Of a stretch of 64,000 bases of DNA, positions 1 through 8,346 are shown piece after piece. The position numbers and the translations under genes are program-made. The stretch lies in contig JAHNZQ020000181.1 in assembly GCA_019155205.2 (NCBI GenBank), positions 1,748,662 through 1,812,661 on the forward strand. Direction: 5' to 3'. This DNA comes from Gracilaria vermiculophylla. Taxonomy: Eukaryota > Rhodophyta > Florideophyceae > Gracilariales > Gracilariaceae. The first letter of the stretch is position 1, and each line of letters starts with the position of its first letter. A model generated the notes under the pieces. It was not told the origin of the DNA. It ran no database searches and was given only the letters and a program-made list of their open reading frames with translations.

Positions 1-341
1 ACGAAAACCGGGCGTACTTGCTTACATCTCTTTGTCCCACAATCCCTGACGACGTAGCTGCCTTGGTAAACGGCCATCTTCTTGTCAATCACGTTGTCTG
101 CAACGGAAATTTTAAATTTAGAACCTTCCAGAGCGCCTCTAAGCCTAGTATGTCGTGGTACCCGGAAAAGAATGAGTTCCGTGTCATCATTGTGGAGCTC
201 TTCGGCTGATACATTCCGCAGCGCTTTCATGGGCGCGGGGTGAAGTTCGTCTGGTTCTCTTTTCGTGACTGTATCCTTGGTTTCTTCATCTGACGAGTCA
301 TCGAATTCTTCGTCCCGTAACCCAGCCTCACTTTCCTCCAT
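1..341 (-). CDS. Partial gene, N-terminal part; possibly an RPA34-like RNA polymerase I subunit
   Basis: A reading frame on the minus strand opens with ATG at 341 and stays open to the window edge, giving about 113 residues. It begins with a very acidic stretch (MEESEAGLRDEEFDDSSDEE) and then has a more structured part containing ELILFRVPRHTRLRGALEG and a KMAVYQGSYVV stretch. That order (a hydrophobic L-x-R-x-P segment followed by short beta-like segments) is reminiscent of the RPA34/CAST subunit of RNA polymerase I, but the resemblance is weak and from memory. A good splice donor (GTAAGC) sits at 25-20, so the first exon may end at 26 and the gene continue after an intron outside the window. 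It is divergent from the HDAC gene. The coding call is fairly safe; the function is not. Confidence 0.45.
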   Translation of the reverse strand, partial: MEESEAGLRDEEFDDSSDEETKDTVTKREPDELHPAPMKALRNVSAEELHNDDTELILFRVPRHTRLRGALEGSKFKISVADNVIDKKMAVYQGSYVVRDCGTKRCKQVRPVF

Positions 342-737
342 TTCTCTGTCACCAATTGTTACTTTTGCCCAGTCGAAAAGGTGGCAAAGTGCTGGGCTGC
401 CTTAGTTGATGAGATCGATTACATGCATGTCGAGCGCCAGGAGCGCGGTCTCAGAGCTAGCGGTCCATTACGAGCACCTTTGATCCGTAATAATTTTAAC
501 TTTGTTTTTTGGAGAGAACCTGCTCCTCTGCAGTACTAATACAAGGTCCTCGTAAAGTATACGGAACCCAAACTTGGCGGGTACGGTTTGCCTGTGTGCC
601 ACAACTCGCTTGAACGATTTAGCCAAGTATCAGCTTGCTCGTTCCACCCGGTTTCAATTTCATCAACGCAGGGCTGGGACTTTGGCAAAGCAAGACCATC
701 GTTCCAGGAACAGCTGGAACAGGAACTGTAGCACAAA
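342..737. other. Divergent intergenic region
   Basis: This stretch separates the minus-strand partial gene from the plus-strand HDAC gene and must hold both promoters. I saw no clear TATA box, repeat or RNA gene. Short open frames here are shadows. Confidence 0.5.
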
Positions 738-2219
738 ATGACAAAGAAACGTATATCGTATTTCATGGACAACGATATTGGCGGGTTTTACTATGGCCAG
801 CACCATCCTATGAAACCACATAGATTAAGCATAACACACAACCTAACACTAGCTTATGGTAAGTTGCGTCCGCAAGATGCACGATTTTCTTGTCCCACAT
901 CGAGCGAAAGATTCTGACTATTGAGGCATGAAATTCCTCTTCAACGAATACACGTCACGTCCTCCATGAGTAGGACTCTATCGAAAGATGGTAAGATCGA
1001 TTTCATTCGAACTCTAAGAAATCTGCGCGTTTGATAACAAACGTTTCTGACTCTCGTGTTGCATCTCTCCAAACAGGACGTATATCGACCGAGACTTGCA
1101 ACTCCCGATGAATTCCGGCAATTCCATGCCGCAGACTACATCGATTTCTTGCAAAGGGTGACTCCAGATAATTGCCAGGAGTTCACCAAGCAACTTACAA
1201 AGTTCAACGTTGGAAGATCTGGAGGCGACTGTCCTCTTTTTGACGGTTTGTTTGAATTCTGTCAATTGTATACCGGCGGAAGTATCGATGGAGCTCGAAA
1301 GCTTATGTCCGGAACCTCTGATATTGCTATTAACTGGGCTGGAGGATTGCACCATGCTAAGAAATCAGAAGCCTCAGGATTTTGCTACACTAATGACATA
1401 GTTCTCGCAATTCTGGAGTTGCTTAAATTCTATCCGCGAGTTCTGTACATCGATATTGATGTTCATCACGGAGATGGTGTCGAGGAAGCTTTCTATGTCA
1501 CGGACCGTGTAATGACTGTGTCCTTTCACAAGTTTGGTGACATGTTCTTCCCTGGTACTGGAGATGTATGGGACAAAGGTTCTGGCGCTGGGGAATATTA
1601 TGCTGTCAATTTTCCTCTCAAGGATGGGATTGACGATGATAATTACGGAAGGGTCTTTGAACCTATTATTCAAAAGGTTGTGGAAATGTTCAGACCCTCA
1701 GCAGTTGTGCTACAATGTGGAGCAGACTCCCTAGCCCATGATCGATTAGGGTGCTTTAATCTCACTATCAAGGGCCATGGAAAGTGTGTGCAGTTTGTCA
1801 AGAGTTTCAATATCCCCACATTAGTCTTAGGAGGTGGTGGCTATAATATTCGAAGCGTGGCACGATGTTGGGCTTACGAAACAGCTTTGTTGTTGGACAC
1901 TGCAGTGGATGACATAATTCCATTTAATGATTATTGGCAATACTTTGAACCAGACCACAGGCTCCATTTTGCGAAGAATACGGATATGGTTGATCAGAAT
2001 AACCGCGGATATATCGAACAGCTAAAAGTGAAAGTGATGGAAAATTTGCGTTGCTTGAATGCTGCTCCTTCTGTTCAGATGCAAGAGGTACCCCCAACTT
2101 ACTTCGTTTCAGAAGATGAAGAGGAACAAAATCCCGATGTCCGGCCCAGAGTCGACAGAAGGCAAGCGGACGGAGAGTACTACGATAATGAACGAGACAA
2201 CATATTGGAGATGAACTAA
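738..2219 (+). CDS. Class I histone deacetylase (three exons, one a 17-nt microexon)
   Basis: Zinc-dependent lysine deacetylase of the RPD3/HDAC1 class, which removes acetyl groups from histones in nuclear corepressor complexes. I assemble join(738..858, 974..990, 1077..2219), 426 residues. Exon 1 gives [20 protein letters not shown] and HPMKPHRL, exon 2 supplies only GLYRKM, and exon 3 continues DVYRPR; together they match the family's N-terminus without a gap. Catalytic features are present: the HH pair at 138-139, zinc ligands D174, H176 and D263, and the GGGGY tyrosine at 302. The region [10 protein letters not shown] carries three more residues than usual. The C-terminus is short and acidic ([10 protein letters not shown]). 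All introns are GT-AG (GTAAGT...TAG, GTAAGA...CAG). The start is the only ATG in frame upstream of the conserved N-terminal block. Confidence 0.95.
974..990 (+). other. 17-nt microexon of the HDAC gene
   Basis: The bases between TAG at 971-973 and GTAAGA at 991 encode GA-CTC-TAT-CGA-AAG-ATG. Joined to the lone G at 858 they give GLYRKM, the peptide expected between LAYG and the YRPR motif in class I HDACs. Without it the frame and the conserved alignment both break. Confidence 0.88.
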
Positions 2220-3172
2220 ACCGCCGGCTAACATGCGCATATATTGGGCCCAAAGGAAGTGGAAAAGGAGGCAGAAATGCGAGCTAACTGGAGTGGGAAA
2301 AGCACACTAAACAACTTTAAAAAAGCGTTTTACGTACTACATTTTGACAGTGGTGAGCAAAGGAATAATGTTGCAATGTCAGACGTCTAAAATCAAAGCA
2401 TGGATCCCTTGTTTCCTGTGTTTCGAGCCCAATCATGATCTCAGTGATGACCGAGGGCAAATCATGCAGAACTGGGTGTTGAAAAAATTCTTTTGGACAG
2501 TAGCTTCTTCTGAAAGAGTAGGAAGCTGCAGCACATAGGCTTGGTGAATTAGTGGCCAAATTATGCAGTCTCCCAACAGGATATGCCTTCCTTTTCAGTC
2601 CGGTCCGTTCTCCGCACTGAATCAAAACTCTTCGGCACTTACTTGAAATTCTTACCTTCTCGAATTATTGTCGGTAAATTCAGCATGTACAACGCAAACG
2701 CGTAAACATATTCGTCCTCTTCTTATCACAATATGTGCTCCAGAAATCGTATTGTCGCATGGGGCGCGACACATGTTCGCGTCGAGTTGCTGCAACTGTG
2801 TGTCTGTGAAAGTAGTTCAGTATAAATCTTTTGAGAAACAGCAGGTCCATGTCCTGCGATTTGCAAGGCGGGAAATGTTGATGTCTTAGTATCGGTTTGG
2901 GTCCTGGTCATCACCCAACTCGACAAGAAATTGTCCGTATCTGCATATCATAGATCCTGAACGCATGAGTGAATGTGATTACGCATCATTGCACCACAAG
3001 CGTTTCACAGCATGAAGAAATATATATTCAATCAAATAAGAACTAATTTACTTGTAGTCGCGAATCTAACGGGAAATGCTTTTGTGCATTGCTAATGTAC
3101 CTTACGAGTCATGAACGGAACGAATATCGCCAAGTGCATATTCGTTATCGAAGCAATCAAAGTTGCAATCTT
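2220..3172. other. Convergent intergenic region, no gene recognised
   Basis: Between the HDAC stop and the HSP20 stop. The short open frames show no family resemblance and I found no RNA gene or repeat. It presumably holds the 3' untranslated regions of both genes. Confidence 0.45.
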
Positions 3173-3670
3173 TTATCCTTGAGTAATTGTGATCTTGCGA
3201 GCACCTCTGTTTGTCTTCAATGGGATCAGCATTTTCAGTATGCCATCTCTATGCTCAGCCCTGATTCCGCCTTCATCGACGTTGTCTCCAACTTTAACCT
3301 GTAGTTCGTAAACCACACTGGGATTTTCTTCCTTGTTCTCTTTGTCATTCTGATCCGTACTCGGTGCGGAGTCATCTTGCTGCTCATCAAGATGCATTCC
3401 ACCAGCCTTGAAACGACGACCGGTTATGCTAAGGTTAGAGCCGCGCATCTCCACTCCTACATTTTCCTTTTGCACTCCAGGTAGCTCAACCTCAAGATGA
3501 ATTTTGTCTTGTTCACGATGATATTCGTAGTTTGGAACATGATGTTGAGTACCATCTGAAGTCATGAAACTGTTTTCCATTTGATCAGCCAATTGACGGA
3601 GCCTGCTAAGTTCACGATTGGGGAAGGAGAAGGGGAAAAGCGGTTCCATAAGTGGGCGTGAAAGTTCCAT
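3173..3670 (-). CDS. Small heat-shock protein (HSP20, alpha-crystallin domain)
   Basis: ATP-independent chaperone that binds unfolding proteins and keeps them refoldable. The 165-residue protein fits a class I-type cytosolic small HSP. A short N-terminal arm rich in Pro and Phe (MELSRPLMEPLFPFSFPNRE) precedes the alpha-crystallin domain (about 48-160). The domain shows a hydrophobic beta-strand pattern (KIHLEVELPGVQKENVGVEM, then LSITGRR) and ends in GILKMLIPLK. A Gln/Asp/Glu-rich insert (about 97-118, DEQQDDSAPSTDQNDKENKEE) sits in the middle of the fold where the dimerisation loop normally is. The classic C-terminal I-x-I/V motif is represented by ARKITITQ. No targeting peptide is visible. 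The promoter has heat-shock elements and a TATA box, listed separately. Confidence 0.92.
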   Translation of the reverse strand: MELSRPLMEPLFPFSFPNRELSRLRQLADQMENSFMTSDGTQHHVPNYEYHREQDKIHLEVELPGVQKENVGVEMRGSNLSITGRRFKAGGMHLDEQQDDSAPSTDQNDKENKEENPSVVYELQVKVGDNVDEGGIRAEHRDGILKMLIPLKTNRGARKITITQG

Positions 3671-3820
3671 TGGATATGCTGTAGGTGATGTGAAATCAAT
3701 GTTTCAATGTAGTCTTAACGCTTATGAACGTGTTGAAGGACTGGCGAGTAATCAGTAACTATGGAAGTGTATGTGTTGGTGAAGTGAGAAACGAGTACTG
3801 TTCGAAGTTGTCTCTTACGC

Positions 3821-3880
3821 TTATATAGGCATTCTATGGGAACCATAGAAGTTTCTGCGAAGTTCATGGTCTTTCTAGAA
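3821..3880 (-). promoter_or_regulatory. HSP20 promoter: TATA box and heat-shock elements
   Basis: Read on the minus strand, CTATATAA lies at 3828-3821, about 150 bases upstream of the HSP20 ATG. Upstream of it are two inverted GAA/TTC pairs with the two-base spacing of a heat-shock factor site: TTCTAGAA at 3873-3880 and GAAGTTTC at 3848-3855. A third GAA at 3859-3861 and TTCGAA at 3801-3806 add partial units. The order HSE-TATA-gene is what a heat-inducible promoter needs. Confidence 0.75.
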
Positions 3881-4385
3881 CAATGAACTTTATCATCGAA
3901 TGGATTTGTTCTCGTTTAAAACATAGAGTTAATGTGCATTTCATCGAGGGTTTCACAGATGATCGCATTTCAATAGAGGAGACGTCCTCCGCATTCTAAC
4001 ATGCATCTGTGAGGCTGTTACCAATGCCTGCATACTTCTAGTCGTCCCGAACATGATTCTGGCGGCTTCTGGAAATTTGCCCGTCATTGCTGTGCATGCG
4101 AAAGTCCTGAATGACCTGTACAATACGAACGCCGAAGTAGAATCGTCGACTCTTCCTACACGTGTCGCAGACATGCTTGTACACACGTGTAAAAGGCTAT
4201 CTAAGAGATGAAGCTAATAGATTTGGCGGGAAAACGCATGTATCACTCATGAGGAGCTCTCCAACAACTACTCAAACGGATCGGCGATCCTAAATGCCGT
4301 CCGCGTTATGGTACGGTGCTTGACCGGTCAGCATCGCAGCGTTTAGAGGGAACGCTGTATTATTTCGCCGGTCGTTTACGGAAGC
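3881..4385. other. Intergenic, upstream of HSP20 and Pol epsilon B
   Basis: Remaining divergent spacer. No gene, repeat or RNA recognised; it must hold the promoter of the plus-strand polymerase subunit gene. Confidence 0.45.
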
Positions 4386-6572
4386 ATGGTTGCCAGAATA
4401 GGAAACGCGGAACGCAAGAAAGCCCTGCGATTCTTCAGACAGCGTGGGTTCGTCGTGCAGGTCGGAGCGCTGGAACAATTATACGCTGTTTTTGACACTT
4501 TGGATGATTGCGACTTTTCTGCCTTTATCGAGAAGACTGTCGAGTTGTTGAGCGGGCCGGGGGGCTCAGTCGACGGCATACTTACCAAAGAGCTTGCAGC
4601 TTCTATAGGAGAGCGCCAAAAACGCGACACTCAAAGAAAACGACTGGATACAAAGGCAAGTATTGAAGTAATCGACACCCTCACAGTTCCTCGATGGCGA
4701 CCTCACGCCATTTCTACGATGCAGTCGAGAACGGCTGGAAGACGGGTGGAGGCACCTAGCCGACCTCTTGCCAATGCGCTTGCGAAAAACAAAGGCGAAA
4801 TGTTCCGAACACGATATGAGCTCATCCTCAGTAAAACTCTTCGTAACCCAAAATTCAGGCCTCCAACCGGTGGTACACTTTCAATATCAGATACCAGTCC
4901 ATATTTTCAGCTGACTGGAATTGAAAGTCTTTCGGGAAGTAAAGGAGATCAGCTTGTGCTTGGACTTTTGACACAGTTTGAGGAAGGAATCTGGTATCTT
5001 GAGGATCTCAACGGTACTATCAAAGTAGATCTCTCAGAAGCCTTCGTTACTTCCGGCATGCACACGGAGGGTAGTTTTGTCATTGCCCAAGGGCAAGTTA
5101 TGGAACACAAAGGGGAAGACCCGGTATTCAAGGTGCAGGCCATGGGAACTCCACCTCATGAATCACGTGAGAACACCATTATTGCTCTTGGGCGCGACTC
5201 AAACTTGTTTGGTGGTCATTTTGATATGTCTGAGACGTTGGAACTTCTCAAAATTGAGGAACAGAGCTTAGACACAGTGTTTCTTTTAGTTTCAGATGTG
5301 GCTTTAGATAACTCTCGCGTCCTAGCTGGTTTGCGACACATTTGGAAAGGGTTCCTTGAAGACGGCGTTGTGCCATCTGTTGTTGTTCTCATGGGCAATT
5401 TTCTTTCTCATCCTTTCGGGCAAAAGCCGGATGACGTCTCAACTCTTTGCGATAAATTTGGAGAACTCGGCCTCATCGTCAAAGACGAGTTTGAGGAACT
5501 AATTAACAAGACCACTTTTGTTATTATCCCTGGACCAAACGACCCAGGTCCGGGAAACGTGTTACCGCGGCCACCGATGCCGAAGATGATTACAAAACGA
5601 TTCGTAGAAGCAGTGGGGCCAGACAATGTGCATCTTGCTACAAACCCATGCCGAATTCGCTTCATCACCCAAGAGATTGTTGTTCTGCGGGACGATCTCA
5701 TGCAGAAAATGGTTCGCCACTGCGCTGTAAAACCTGATCTAACAGAAGCTGGCTTGATGCACGCTCATCTGGTGAAATCTGTTAGCGATCAGTCATACTT
5801 GACTCCACTCCCTCTCTCGGCGAGGCCGGTTCTATGGGCTCACGATCATGCCCTCTGGCTTTTCCCCACTCCACACGTTGTAGTTCTAGCAGACAAGGTT
5901 GACAGCTACATATGTACATATGAGAAAAACCTTGGCATGAACCCTGGATCTTTCAAAACTGACTTCTCGTTCCTTGTTTATCTTCCTGCTGAGAAGCGAG
6001 CGCAGCAAAGCTCGATCGATAGTGAAGACACACAACCTCCTGAGCAGGACGAGGAAGTGTCAGGAGAAGACAATTCTGCGACCGAAGAAGAGGAGGAGCT
6101 GTCACCGGACGAACAACCAGCAGAAACAGCCAGGAAGCAAACGAAGCCAAGAAAGTTGACCATTCGAGATAACAATCTATTCTTTTCGAGTAAAGAGCAA
6201 GATAACCGGCAGGACACAGATGTGAAAGCACTCCATTCAAGTGCTCACCAACTTTGCTCAGAGGAGAAGACTGATAATGTTCTCATGTCGAGTGATTCAA
6301 CTGCACACGATCGCCTTGATGTCACACAGCGAGAGCAGCCTAAAGAAAGCAATGAACGAATTCAGGAAGCCTTAGAATCGCCCAGTGTGATTGAGGCCGA
6401 ACAAAATAGCGAACATTCTGAGGCAGATGAAGAATCCGATGACGATAGTCATCTACAACCAGCCGAAGGTATAAAACGATTGGATATAAAAACATTGGTG
6501 CGAAACTCCCTAGTCGAGGACTCTTATACTCTACCTAATGGTGATAGCGATTCTGATTCTGATGGAGAGTAG
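4386..6572 (+). CDS. POLE2: DNA polymerase epsilon subunit B (Dpb2/POLE2) with a long acidic tail
   Basis: Non-catalytic B subunit of the leading-strand replicase; it holds the polymerase epsilon complex together and links it to the CMG helicase. The 728-residue frame opens with the small helical N-domain (about 1-75, KKALRFFRQRGFVVQ), an OB-fold (about 186-255) and the inactivated calcineurin-like phosphoesterase domain (about 296-515, with VVVLMGNFLSHPF and IPGPNDPGPG). The core ends in FDHALWLFPTPH-like and NPGSF...FSFLVYLP segments, as in POLE2. About 208 further residues (520-728) are highly acidic and Ser-rich, with runs such as EEEEELSPDEQ and DSDSDSDGE at the extreme end; human POLE2 has no such tail. 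It is convergent with the NRAMP gene (61-base gap). No intron is seen. Confidence 0.93.
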   Translation: MVARIGNAERKKALRFFRQRGFVVQVGALEQLYAVFDTLDDCDFSAFIEKTVELLSGPGGSVDGILTKELAASIGERQKRDTQRKRLDTKASIEVIDTLTVPRWRPHAISTMQSRTAGRRVEAPSRPLANALAKNKGEMFRTRYELILSKTLRNPKFRPPTGGTLSISDTSPYFQLTGIESLSGSKGDQLVLGLLTQFEEGIWYLEDLNGTIKVDLSEAFVTSGMHTEGSFVIAQGQVMEHKGEDPVFKVQAMGTPPHESRENTIIALGRDSNLFGGHFDMSETLELLKIEEQSLDTVFLLVSDVALDNSRVLAGLRHIWKGFLEDGVVPSVVVLMGNFLSHPFGQKPDDVSTLCDKFGELGLIVKDEFEELINKTTFVIIPGPNDPGPGNVLPRPPMPKMITKRFVEAVGPDNVHLATNPCRIRFITQEIVVLRDDLMQKMVRHCAVKPDLTEAGLMHAHLVKSVSDQSYLTPLPLSARPVLWAHDHALWLFPTPHVVVLADKVDSYICTYEKNLGMNPGSFKTDFSFLVYLPAEKRAQQSSIDSEDTQPPEQDEEVSGEDNSATEEEEELSPDEQPAETARKQTKPRKLTIRDNNLFFSSKEQDNRQDTDVKALHSSAHQLCSEEKTDNVLMSSDSTAHDRLDVTQREQPKESNERIQEALESPSVIEAEQNSEHSEADEESDDDSHLQPAEGIKRLDIKTLVRNSLVEDSYTLPNGDSDSDSDGE

Positions 6573-6633
6573 GGTAAGGTGACGATCATCTACTATCTTT
6601 ACACAATGTCTAGCGTAATTATACTCATAAGGG

Positions 6634-8346
6634 TCATTTGGAAGATTGCAACGGTTGTTTTTTTGAAATCTTATCCGATCTGTACAAGTCAATAGCTTCT
6701 TCCAACTCCGGATGTTCTTCAGTTGCAATCCGTAGTGGTCCAGGAACAGGAGATGGGGTTGGTAAGCTCCCGACAGGAGAACCCAATGAGTCAAGGTCGA
6801 AGCCGTCTTCTGACACAAATTCGTACTCATCCTCAACCCTGTACACTGGACCCGGTCCGCCAGTTTCCGTTCTGAGCGCAATCCATCCAAGAAATATCAT
6901 CAACGCGATGAAAAGCGGTGCGATACACGCCAGACTGATAACCCTCAACGCAACATGACTCGAATGGATACCTTGGATTACTGAATGAAGTACAAACGCA
7001 ACGTTGAGACAAATTGCAATCCCTGCGGCAGCCCACGCTAGCAAAGAGACTGTCTTGGAATTCTTGAATTCATTCATTCTTCTAGTTGAGTTTGTAAATC
7101 GTATCATTGGAACGATTGCGAATGGTAATTGAAGGGAAAGGACGACCTGGCAAAAGATAAGCAGCTGGTAAGTGCCTGAATCTCCCATGATGGAGATTAC
7201 GATGAGAGCTGGAATAATGGCGATAAGACGGGTAACGAGCCGGCGAATAACGGGCGGAGCGCGAAGATCCAGAAATCCCTCCATCACGTACTGCCCGGCT
7301 AAAGTTCCACACAATGTTGAGCTTTGGCCTGAAGCAATGAGAGCTACACCAAATAACAAGGGGGCAATTTCCACGTTTCCAACTTTGAAGCCTGTGTTTT
7401 CGAGGAGATGGTAAGCTTTTGAGAGGGTGGTGACCTCGATCCCTTTTGTCCAAAAGTTAGCCGCTGCAATTATAAGGATAGCGCAGTTGATAAAGAGGGC
7501 AGCATTTAGAGCTATTGTAGTGTCTATGAGGTTGTAGCGACACTCGGACCTCAGTGTTTCACGTGATCGATCGGGAACACGCTCGATGACCAAAGCAGAG
7601 TGTAAATAGAAGTTATGTGGCATAACAGTGGCTCCAACAATGCCAGTTGCAACGTACAAACTTGATGTGTCTAAACGAGGGACAAAAATTCCTGCCAAAA
7701 CTCCCGAAGCGCTTGGTTTCGACATGAAGAGCTCTAGAACAAAGCAAAACGATATGACGGCCAGGAACATGAAGATCACTTGCTCCACGCGTCTCATGCC
7801 CTGGCTTTGTGCAGTTAGTAACAGGAAAGTATCAAGCGCGGTAATCACAACGCCGGCCATGAGCGGTAAGCCAAAAAGAAGGTTGATGCCAATGGCGGTT
7901 CCTAAAACTTCAGTGAGATCTGTGGCGATGATAGCAAGTTCGGCCATTAGCCACAGAGCATAAGTTGCGTAGCGTGGATACTCGTCTCGACACAACTCTG
8001 CCAGATGGGCGCGAGTAACGATTCCCATCCTGGCTGCGAGAATTTGCAGCAAAAGAGCCATGAAATTGGCCAGAATGAGCACCCAGAGTAACTTGTAACC
8101 AAACTTGCTTCCTCCTTCGATGTCGGTAGCCCAGTTGCCTGGGTCCAGGTAGCCGATAGATACGAGAAACGCGGGTCCCAGGTGAGCCAGGACGCCCTTC
8201 CACGTGAACTTTCGGCGAGCGGTGCATTCATCTTCCTCACTCATTTGTGGAGCTATGTCCGGAGGTCGGAACATAAATTGCTCTTCATCGCTGTGCGTGG
8301 CATCTCCGAACGCTACCTCGAGGGCATCCCGTCGTTGTTGACCCAT
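6634..8346 (-). CDS. NRAMP/SLC11-family divalent metal transporter
   Basis: Proton-coupled importer of Mn2+/Fe2+ and similar ions in the plasma or vacuolar membrane. The 570-residue protein has the family hallmarks. TM1 carries the metal-binding DPGNWATDIEGGSKFGYKLL block, TM6 carries GATVMPHNFYLHSALV (the usual motif is MPHN with a hydrophobic flank), and the GQSSTLCGTLAGQYVMEGFL transport signature is present. About 11-12 hydrophobic segments follow in the usual order. The N-terminus is cytosolic and acidic. The C-tail (about 505-570) is Pro/Glu-rich (SPVGSLPTPSPVPGP). The first ATG at 8346 is used because the upstream sequence is not coding-like. No intron is visible. Confidence 0.95.
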   Translation of the reverse strand: MGQQRRDALEVAFGDATHSDEEQFMFRPPDIAPQMSEEDECTARRKFTWKGVLAHLGPAFLVSIGYLDPGNWATDIEGGSKFGYKLLWVLILANFMALLLQILAARMGIVTRAHLAELCRDEYPRYATYALWLMAELAIIATDLTEVLGTAIGINLLFGLPLMAGVVITALDTFLLLTAQSQGMRRVEQVIFMFLAVISFCFVLELFMSKPSASGVLAGIFVPRLDTSSLYVATGIVGATVMPHNFYLHSALVIERVPDRSRETLRSECRYNLIDTTIALNAALFINCAILIIAAANFWTKGIEVTTLSKAYHLLENTGFKVGNVEIAPLLFGVALIASGQSSTLCGTLAGQYVMEGFLDLRAPPVIRRLVTRLIAIIPALIVISIMGDSGTYQLLIFCQVVLSLQLPFAIVPMIRFTNSTRRMNEFKNSKTVSLLAWAAAGIAICLNVAFVLHSVIQGIHSSHVALRVISLACIAPLFIALMIFLGWIALRTETGGPGPVYRVEDEYEFVSEDGFDLDSLGSPVGSLPTPSPVPGPLRIATEEHPELEEAIDLYRSDKISKKQPLQSSK

